Positions 57,653 to 64,000 of a stretch of DNA of 64,000 nt are shown one piece after another. A program made the position numbers and the translations under genes. The notes beneath the pieces are model-generated. The model was given only the letters and a program-made list of their open reading frames with translations, was not told where the DNA came from and did no database searches. The stretch comes from Symbiodinium microadriaticum. Lineage: Eukaryota; Sar; Dinophyceae; Suessiales; Symbiodiniaceae. The stretch spans positions 58,258 through 122,257 of the forward strand of contig LSRX01001540.1 of assembly GCA_001939145.1 (NCBI GenBank). Direction: 5' to 3'. Positions within the stretch are counted from its first letter, which is position 1, and every line of letters begins with the position of its first letter.

Positions 57653-59856
57653 AACACCACAATGCACCAGGGACTAATCTGAACCAAGCGCTGCGACGAC
57701 CTGTAAGTCTGCAATCTGTTAACTTTATTGCGGGTTTGGGTTTACACGCAACGAAGTGTACTAAACCTCTGTTTAAGATCCTGAACTCCATAACTGTTTT
57801 GAATGTGCTGCCCCAATTTACGGCAAGAGTCAAAAAAATCTGACAAACAAAAGCAAACTACCCTGAGCCACGTGCCCAGGTCTGTCTGCCAAGCCTCACA
57901 AACCCCGGCCTGTCGCTTCAAAAGAATCTCTTGAAGTCTGTAATGCAGTATTTATGACTCTCAGCTTCGGGACTGACTCGGGGATCATTTCATTGAGGAA
58001 CACATGCTTTCTGCAACCACAAAAACATCTTTCGTTCTCTCACACTCTCTTTGCATGTTTGGTGTGAACCATGTTTTTTTTTGTTGGGCATAAATGCTCC
58101 TGAAATTTTGAGCCTCGCGTACGACCTTTTTTAATAGGCTGAAGGGGGTCAGATTAGGTGAACCCACCGTTTTTCCGGAAATGTGTGTTTTTTATACTGG
58201 GCCTGGAGGCGAGCGGTGTTGAACCATCTCTCGTTTTCTTATTGTCCCGTTTTATTGTTTTTTTCTCCCTTTCCCCCCCCCCGTGGCCACCTCAAACCAT
58301 GCTTATTTGGTAGCTGGGAACGAGCAATTCTCATACCGAAAGATTGATTTCTCCACGTACAACGAGTGCATCGGCATGCAGACGTATTGTGATCGTCAGA
58401 TACGGATGCATTCTGGTAGAAGCGATGCGCAGATCACCGCGGTCCTGTCTCTTTGAATGGGGGCGAGAGCTTCTGACCATCTCCTCCTCCTTTTCAAAAC
58501 TTGGGAGAGAGCTTACGATCAAGAGAAAGGATGCTTCAAACCTTGACAAGAGAAGTCTGGTCCTCCCGGCGCGGTTTTCAGAAGGAAATGAGAAGACCTC
58601 CTACGAGATGTTCTGAAACAAGAAGGGAGCTCACTCCAAGTTACTCTTGCAAAGAGAAGACAGTTTCTTTCTAGCGAGCTCCTTTACCTTTTGTTAAGTC
58701 TTCCTCGAAATCTGAAGAAGACTGAAGAGAGCTCGCTTCCAGTAAATATAAACAGAGCTCATTCACTTGTAAAAAGGAATGTGTAAGTCTTCTACTTCAT
58801 CCTCGACAAGAAACCTTCCTCCCAGTAGCTAGAAAGAAGAGGAGAACTCCATCCCAAAAAACAGACAGGGCCCCCCAACTTTATGAGAAACAAGAGAGCT
58901 TCGCGCACGCTTCAATCACCAAGAAGAGAGACTTCTTTTCTCGGTCGCGCTAGGTGAGGGAAAAATCCTGCCTATCCCACTTGCCTGTTGAAAAGGAGGA
59001 AGAAACGTGGAGAGAAAAACAGGTGGAGCACCTCCCAACCTTCAAACAAAGACGTCTGGTTCTCTGCCTCAACCTTCAACAAGAAGCCACCTCATGCTCC
59101 GAATCAAGTCGATCTTCAGAAGAATGAAAGAGAACTCACCCTAGAGCCTAGCCTTCAAAAAACAACGTTTGAGTTCCGTTAGTTTCCTCTAGGGAGCCTC
59201 AGGGCCTCACTAAACAGCAAACAGCCAAAGCAGGCACGCTCCACACTTTTCCTCGCTGCTGTTCTTCAGCAGTCCGAGTCTTGAGCCACGCAAGCCGGGC
59301 ACGGCTTGAGGCTTCAGTACACAGGTCCCTGGACTTGAAACACTCCACTGGTCGTGAGCACTCACAGCAAACTTGGGCTTCAGCTCTCTAAACACTAGAA
59401 CTGGCTCCTGATGCCTCTTAGGCAGCCTGCTGTAGCTCTGGCGAAAGCAAACAGGCTTAAGTCACTTCAAAACAGCTCAGAAGTCTACAAAGCTCACGGG
59501 GAGGCTCGGATCAGTCAACTGACCGACCGACCAACCGACCGACAGACAAAACGACAAAACAGTTTCGAAAACAAGCGAATGGTTTCGAAATGCGCTTCCA
59601 CCATGTCAAAACAAACCTGTGCAAAACAAGTGCAAGTGTTTCCAACTACGGACTAGGAACCTTTGGGAGGTCACAAAAACCAACTCCCCCTCTTGACCGA
59701 AAGGTTCCGGTCAGTCAATGTCCCGTCCTCTCCTCATCTCGAGGAGGTCGCCACACACCCAGTTCTGTGCGTAGGGTCCTCAGTCCGTGTCCAGAGCGAG
59801 AGCGGTCCTTCAGACCCTCCAGAAGAAGCTCTCCAAACCATCCTGGGCTTGCGAAT
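57653..59856. other. Gene-free stretch between the membrane-protein gene and the retroelement
   Basis: It contains the 5' flank of the ten-exon gene, T-rich runs at about 58070-58280, and a purine-biased stretch rich in GAAGAGAG words at about 58490-59160. A (GACC)n patch lies at about 59519-59550. No gene is recognised. Confidence 0.5.
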
Positions 59857-62445
59857 TCAAGGAAGCCTCAGAGCTTCCAAAGCAACGCGTGCGAAGGCTT
59901 GCGGGTAGTGTTGGGTAGCTTTCAAGTCAAACCTTTGTGAATGATCGCGGCTACCATCACATGCAAAAGTTTTGTTCATGATGTTGATAAAATTCGCGTC
60001 GTTTGAAACAAGCTTGACTTTCTTCACCAAGAGGTTGTCTTGTCCTACCATGCCAGCCATGCACCCATGCACTAGCCCTTCGTGGTGGTCCCTGCTCCGC
60101 AGGAAACTCTTCGTAGACTGCCAGCCCCAATAGCTGCATCTCTGTGGCCACTCCATCACCCAAACACTCACTTGTGGGTGGGTGTTCAACTTCAACCACG
60201 ACTTCCAAAGCTTTCGGTGCACTGTGTACAAAGCTTGCAAGCGCTCCTGGTGTTGGGGGTTCTCGTGTGCGTGTTTTCTCTGCCAAGGACTTGCCCCAGT
60301 GCAAGGCGTGCTGCTCCACAATACAACCTTCATCCCCCACTCCCTTGCGACACTCATGGCCGACATGAGCCGCTCCACGGTCTCATGTGAAGTACCGTCC
60401 ACTTCCAAGGTAACCGGCAGAACAAAGACGGAGTAGTCACTCCCCGCAGTAACGAAGCTAGATTGCGGATCCGTACAGAACTCAATCAGGAGGGTTCCGA
60501 AGGTGGTTCGTAGCTCGCAGAGGCCTACAAACCTTTCCCACTCAAAACAAGCACTGTCCAAGATCGAGTCAAGGAGGCCTGCCAGGAACAGACACGAACG
60601 AACTGTAGAAACAGCGCAGAGGTTGACGTTCTGAATGTTCTCAAGGCCTAAGGCTTCGGTGTGCTTGATGGTCTGGGGCCTGTTAAGGTTCTTAGTCAAA
60701 AGGTCACTCATGTTCTCAGAGCCTGGAACCCCGTTGATCACAAGTTCGTTCTGGTGGACCCTATCCTGAATGAAGCAAAGACGAATGTCTACATGTCGCA
60801 AACGTCGGAGGAACCCTTCCATCCCAGCAATCTGGCGGGCCGAAGCGCTATCCGTGTAGATAGCCAGAGGCTTGGTGAGCTCTCCCCAGATGTGGGAAGC
60901 CAGTTGTCCTAAGCCAGCAACCTCCTTAGCAGCCTCAGCGATGGCGAAGAGTTCAGCTTCGGCGGAGGAAAGGGCAACTACGCTCTGCAGCCTACTATAC
61001 CCCTTTACGCAGTACCAAGAGGATCCGGCAACGACGTAGATAACCCCGCCACTAGTACTCTTCCTACCTGCGCTACTCTCACTTCCCCAGTTGCTATCAC
61101 AGAAGCCCACCAACGTGGCGGTTTCTTCTTCCAGCGTCGTCCCGTCTCCACACGGGAAAATCTGATCAAGCAAAGGGCAACCAACCAACCAGCGTAGGAA
61201 TTTCCTTAAGGCGTGCTCATGCACCGCGCTCGGCGCAGCTTGTCCTCGGGAAAGCATGGAGTGAAAGTACGTGATGTCGGTCCGCGTCTGGGTGAGCCAC
61301 CCGATCTTCCCAAGACAAGACCTAAACCTCCCGGCCGCCTCGGGCGTGAGGGGTTTCGACGGAGACTCTGGGTCTTCCGCGTCGTACAAGGCTCTAATGT
61401 CTGGGGTTGTGGAGGTGGGCTTGACCTTTTCCAGGTCCTTGTCCGTCCACCCAAAAGCAGAAAAGAATGAACGAACGTACTCCGGTTTCACTCCAAGAGC
61501 TATGTTGTGTCCGTCGAGGCGAATTAGGCGTCCTAAGAATTCGAGCTGTCCGTCCTCAAGCTTGCCCGTGACTTTCACTTTGAGGAGTGCGGCCAGGGAT
61601 TGGTGAACATATTCCACGCCCGATTGCTCGCTCGAGACGACCAGCAGGTCATCCACGTAAGCAAGGGCGATGATGTACACCCAGACCTTGAGGCCGAGAT
61701 CGACCATGATGCGGCTCAAGTGCCTCTGCCAGCTCAAGCTTGCAGGTTTAGGCTCGCGGGGCGGCTCGTCGAAGTGACACGCAGAAAGGCCAGCCGGATT
61801 TCCAGCCAAATGGCTTGAAGAAAAATCTAACCCTTTTAGGGTTCCGGCTCCGTGGGAGGAGTTGGCGGTGGCGTGCTCGGGCCTGGTGTTGCCGGTGGCG
61901 TTCCCGGCGGTGCTTCCACAGCTGCTTCCACAGGTACCCGAGGAGGCGGGAGGATAACACCGAAGCCTGGCAGCGGTGCCGGCAATACTGTCCTGCGAGG
62001 GCGGACCTGCCGCGAAGCCGTTGAAGCTAACCTCGCCCGGGCCCAAATTTTCAGGCCCCAGTTCGGGATGTTTTTCTCGACCAACAACCCTGGTCGCTTC
62101 AGCAGGAGGCCGTTGAAGAGCCTCTTCGCCGCGTCGCGGCTGGCGCCCATCTCGGCGAACACCGTTGCTCTCTCCACCTCGCCGCCCCACTTCTGCAGCT
62201 GCATCGTGGCCGCACAGTTGACGCAGTCCAGGTCCACCAGGCCGCAGTGTCTCTGAGAGGGATGCCCTCGTCGTCCTCCACCTCGTCCTCGTCGGCCCTG
62301 GCGGCCCTTGCGACCTTCTTCTTCCCTTCTCTTTCCGCTTCTTCTTGGCGTCCTTGTCCGCATCTTCCGGCTTGTAGAGGGCCTTGATGCCGGAGCGACG
62401 CCTCTGACTCCACTCCATCACCCTCACATCGGACTCCCAGTACAT
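59857..62445 (-). CDS. Ty1/copia-type retroelement polyprotein, 3' part (RT palm, RNase H, extension)
   Basis: An open frame of 862 codons from an ATG at 62445. Homology begins near codon 233 (about 61749); the Arg/Pro/Gly-rich codons before it do not look like reverse transcriptase. The RT palm box YVDDLLVV is at 263-270 with a short upstream WQRHLSRIMVDLGL remnant, so the RT fingers are missing. Ty1-type RNase H spans about 443-600, with GFCDSNWGSE (D450), SSAEAELFA, IYTDSASA (D532) and RLRHVDIRLCFIQD; LLTKNL closes it. Residues 610-862 form an extra domain with VLWSSTPCTGASPWQ (709-721) and VWVMEWPQRCSYW (761-773). No integrase, gag or LTR was found, so the element appears 5' truncated, or its 5' part is frame-broken. 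Confidence 0.85.
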   Translation of the reverse strand: MYWESDVRVMEWSQRRRSGIKALYKPEDADKDAKKKRKEKGRRRSQGPPGPTRTRWRTTRASLSETLRPGGPGLRQLCGHDAAAEVGRRGGESNGVRRDGRQPRRGEEALQRPPAEATRVVGREKHPELGPENLGPGEVSFNGFAAGPPSQDSIAGTAARLRCYPPASSGTCGSSCGSTAGNATGNTRPEHATANSSHGAGTLKGLDFSSSHLAGNPAGLSACHFDEPPREPKPASLSWQRHLSRIMVDLGLKVWVYIIALAYVDDLLVVSSEQSGVEYVHQSLAALLKVKVTGKLEDGQLEFLGRLIRLDGHNIALGVKPEYVRSFFSAFGWTDKDLEKVKPTSTTPDIRALYDAEDPESPSKPLTPEAAGRFRSCLGKIGWLTQTRTDITYFHSMLSRGQAAPSAVHEHALRKFLRWLVGCPLLDQIFPCGDGTTLEEETATLVGFCDSNWGSESSAGRKSTSGGVIYVVAGSSWYCVKGYSRLQSVVALSSAEAELFAIAEAAKEVAGLGQLASHIWGELTKPLAIYTDSASARQIAGMEGFLRRLRHVDIRLCFIQDRVHQNELVINGVPGSENMSDLLTKNLNRPQTIKHTEALGLENIQNVNLCAVSTVRSCLFLAGLLDSILDSACFEWERFVGLCELRTTFGTLLIEFCTDPQSSFVTAGSDYSVFVLPVTLEVDGTSHETVERLMSAMSVAREWGMKVVLWSSTPCTGASPWQRKHAHENPQHQERLQALYTVHRKLWKSWLKLNTHPQVSVWVMEWPQRCSYWGWQSTKSFLRSRDHHEGLVHGCMAGMVGQDNLLVKKVKLVSNDANFINIMNKTFACDGSRDHSQRFDLKATQHYPQAFARVALEALRLP
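61836..62363 (-). CDS. Overlapping minus-strand frame, unrecognised
   Basis: In a second minus frame under the N-terminal third of the copia frame, the reading DCVNCAATMQLQKWGGEVER and then a Pro-rich tail (PPATPGPSTPPPTPPTEPEP, stop TAA) looks more protein-like than the frame above it. It may be a frame-shifted gag-like part of the element, or an exon of a disrupted gene. I do not recognise it. Confidence 0.25.
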   Translation of the reverse strand: MRTRTPRRSGKRREEEGRKGRQGRRGRGGGRRGHPSQRHCGLVDLDCVNCAATMQLQKWGGEVERATVFAEMGASRDAAKRLFNGLLLKRPGLLVEKNIPNWGLKIWARARLASTASRQVRPRRTVLPAPLPGFGVILPPPRVPVEAAVEAPPGTPPATPGPSTPPPTPPTEPEP

Positions 62446-62495
62446 GCCTTAGCTCACCTGACCCCGAACGTGTCGTTTCGAGCCAAAAAGGAAAG

Positions 62496-62933
62496 GTGCT
62501 GGAGGGTTGCCGCAGAGTGGGTGAGGCTCTCGATTTGGCGCCGGGCCCAGATGCTTCCCCGACCACGCGTGTTCAAGGCATGAACCGCTTCATCGAAGAA
62601 GGCGCAAAGCACCCTGGACTTGGCATGGCCCTGAACCGCAACGACAACCTTCACTGGGCGCTCGACATGGTCCGCGCCTTGGACGATGAGCCGGCGACCG
62701 CGGCATCCTCGCAGACATCTGCTCCTGGTGCTCGTTCGAGAAAGGTCGAGATGCACGCCACAGGCAAGGGTCCCCCAGCTTCATCCTGGTGGAGCCCATC
62801 AACTACGACGTCCTCTTCAAGTTCTTGCAGAAGCGAGGTATCTTGCTCGAAGGACCCTCCTCTTCTTCGCCCTCCCTGGCCTCATCGTACAGCCGCTCCA
62901 GGCCACGCTCTAGCTCATCCGGTTCCGGCGTAG
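62496..62933 (+). CDS. Possible coding fragment, unrecognised, with a frame break near 62700
   Basis: The + strand reads MNRFIEEGAKHPGLGMALNR and NLHWALDMVRALDDEP (about 62580-62696). From about 62690, in another frame, it reads DICSWCSFEKGRD and SFILVEPINYDVLFKFLQKR. Both look protein-like but need a frameshift or intron between them. The minus strand also has open, plausible-looking frames here, so strand is uncertain. Confidence 0.25.
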   Translation: MLEGCRRVGEALDLAPGPDASPTTRVQGMNRFIEEGAKHPGLGMALNRNDNLHWALDMVRALDDEPATAASSQTSAPGARSRKVEMHATGKGPPASSWWSPSTTTSSSSSCRSEVSCSKDPPLLRPPWPHRTAAPGHALAHPVPA

Positions 62934-63047
62934 CAGCTCGGCCCAAAAACACATCCAACAGTTGAACCCTGGCGTCGTCCCGATCAGCTGCCGCAACCAA
63001 AGCCGCGTCCAAACATCCGAGCGACCACAGCCCTGCGTAGCCCGAAT

Positions 63048-63287
63048 TTAGACCATCTCATAAGGATCTGTCTGAAGATAGCTATGCACAAAGCCTTTCA
63101 CATCTAGGCTCAGACCGGAACTCCACGTAGGAGGTCTGTCAAAGGATGTGTTGCAGGGCCAGGGTGTTGTAATGATCAGCAACCCTCCATCTTGGAGCTC
63201 TGCCCCGGCTCCAACCTCCGACATCGGCTCATCAGCCTGGTTTAGGGCTGCGCAACCAACTGACGCGCACTGATGCCGACCACACAA
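63048..63287 (-). CDS. Short frame, possible methyltransferase-like fragment
   Basis: The minus strand reads ELQDGGLLIITTPWPCNTSF then DRPPTWSSGLSLDVKGFVHS, which resembles the late beta-strand region of class I SAM methyltransferases (L..GGLL.ITTP). There is no glycine-rich SAM-binding motif upstream in the visible sequence, so this is a fragment at best or chance. Confidence 0.15.
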   Translation of the reverse strand: MCGRHQCASVGCAALNQADEPMSEVGAGAELQDGGLLIITTPWPCNTSFDRPPTWSSGLSLDVKGFVHSYLQTDPYEMV

Positions 63288-64000
63288 AATGCAGATGCAA
63301 ATCCACTACAAAATCGATCGATGAGAACCTGGAAACTTCAACTGGTCTGCCAGAACTGCGTCGAAGTTTGGTCGAAATTTCGACCAACCTCAGCAACCGT
63401 TCGCTGCTTGAAATCCAGCATTTTCAATATTTCCTGAAAATCCAAGAAAACGAAGAAATCGATAATTTTAAAACGAAGACAAGGAATCTGTGCAGATTTC
63501 TTCGTTTGTGAGTCCCACTTTTCCGCTATTTGGATCTGTTGGGTTGCAAGCCCATTTTTAAATGCCACTTGTGTACATGGTTTCCAGCAGGACACTGGAA
63601 GCATTCGAACATGTAGCATATGTAGCATATATATTTCGCGTCCGGCAGCTAGCACACCTAGCATGCAAAACTGCGTGTTCGGAAGTCTTCGAATGTCGTC
63701 GCGGAGGCTTTTTCTAGTTAGTGCGTGCAGTGCGCAAAATCCAATGCCAGATTCGATGCCGCTAGGTGGGTTGCCTGGAGTCATTAGTCTCGCAGGCTGA
63801 GTCCGTCCAGGAGACCGCGCAGGAAACCGCGACGTCGATCCAGGTTGGTTTTGTTGCTTGCATTAGTCATGTGAGTTGGATGTAATCCCTCAGCCAGGCT
63901 GCTGAGTCGATGCCCGTGGGGCTGGTTCCCGGGACCCTTCCTCGACGAGACCTTCGAAGCCTTCGAAGCCTTCGAAGGTCCAAGGGTCGAAGGGGGCGGG
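63288..64000. other. Gene-free right end with a CCTTCGAAG repeat
   Basis: No gene is seen. Positions about 63951-63978 hold three overlapping CCTTCGAAG palindromes in tandem. Confidence 0.5.

Overview
The window looks like nuclear DNA from a dinoflagellate, most likely a Symbiodiniaceae/Suessiales-type genome. The evidence is: (i) a ten-exon gene whose introns use GA, GC and GT donors but always an AG|G acceptor, which is the dinoflagellate splicing pattern; (ii) many interstitial runs of the plant/dinoflagellate telomere heptamer TTTAGGG/CCCTAAA; (iii) a Ty1/copia fragment and protein families of the kind seen in dinoflagellates; (iv) very low gene density in a sea of microsatellites. The species call is inference; the splice pattern and repeats are read directly.

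Layout. 1-25.4 kb holds no gene I can defend. It contains a slowly changing tetranucleotide landscape (670-1245), ACAT/GTAT tracts, a 1-kb telomere-like array built from 288-bp higher-order units (4553-5600), a 550-bp inverted-repeat structure (5779-6326), many short telomere-like blocks in both orientations and small MITE-like elements. 25.5-27.1 kb is a single-exon gene for a signal-anchored PAN-like/DUF3431 protein. 27-45 kb is again repeat-rich and gene-poor, with a 197-base assembly gap inside a (GGTA)n tract (35125-35321) and a 108-bp foldback element (40067-40174). 45.1-47.1 kb is a single-exon CRY-DASH cryptochrome/photolyase with an added C-terminal repeat module. 47-53.5 kb is dominated by CTG/TTG, GAT, TA and telomere-like repeats. 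53.5-57.7 kb carries the ten-exon gene, assembled here from frame continuity, for a 601-residue membrane protein with a TIR-like signature interrupted by membrane segments. 59.9-62.4 kb is the 3' part of a copia-type retroelement (reverse transcriptase palm, RNase H and an unusual C-terminal extension). 62.5-64 kb has only weak coding signals.

All four confident coding units lie on the minus strand, consistent with the long unidirectional gene runs of dinoflagellates. There is no operon-like or pathway linkage: one is a light-responsive flavoprotein, one a secretory-pathway protein, one a probable membrane sensor/signalling protein, and one a mobile element. Promoters and terminators cannot be recognised with confidence in this lineage, and none is claimed.
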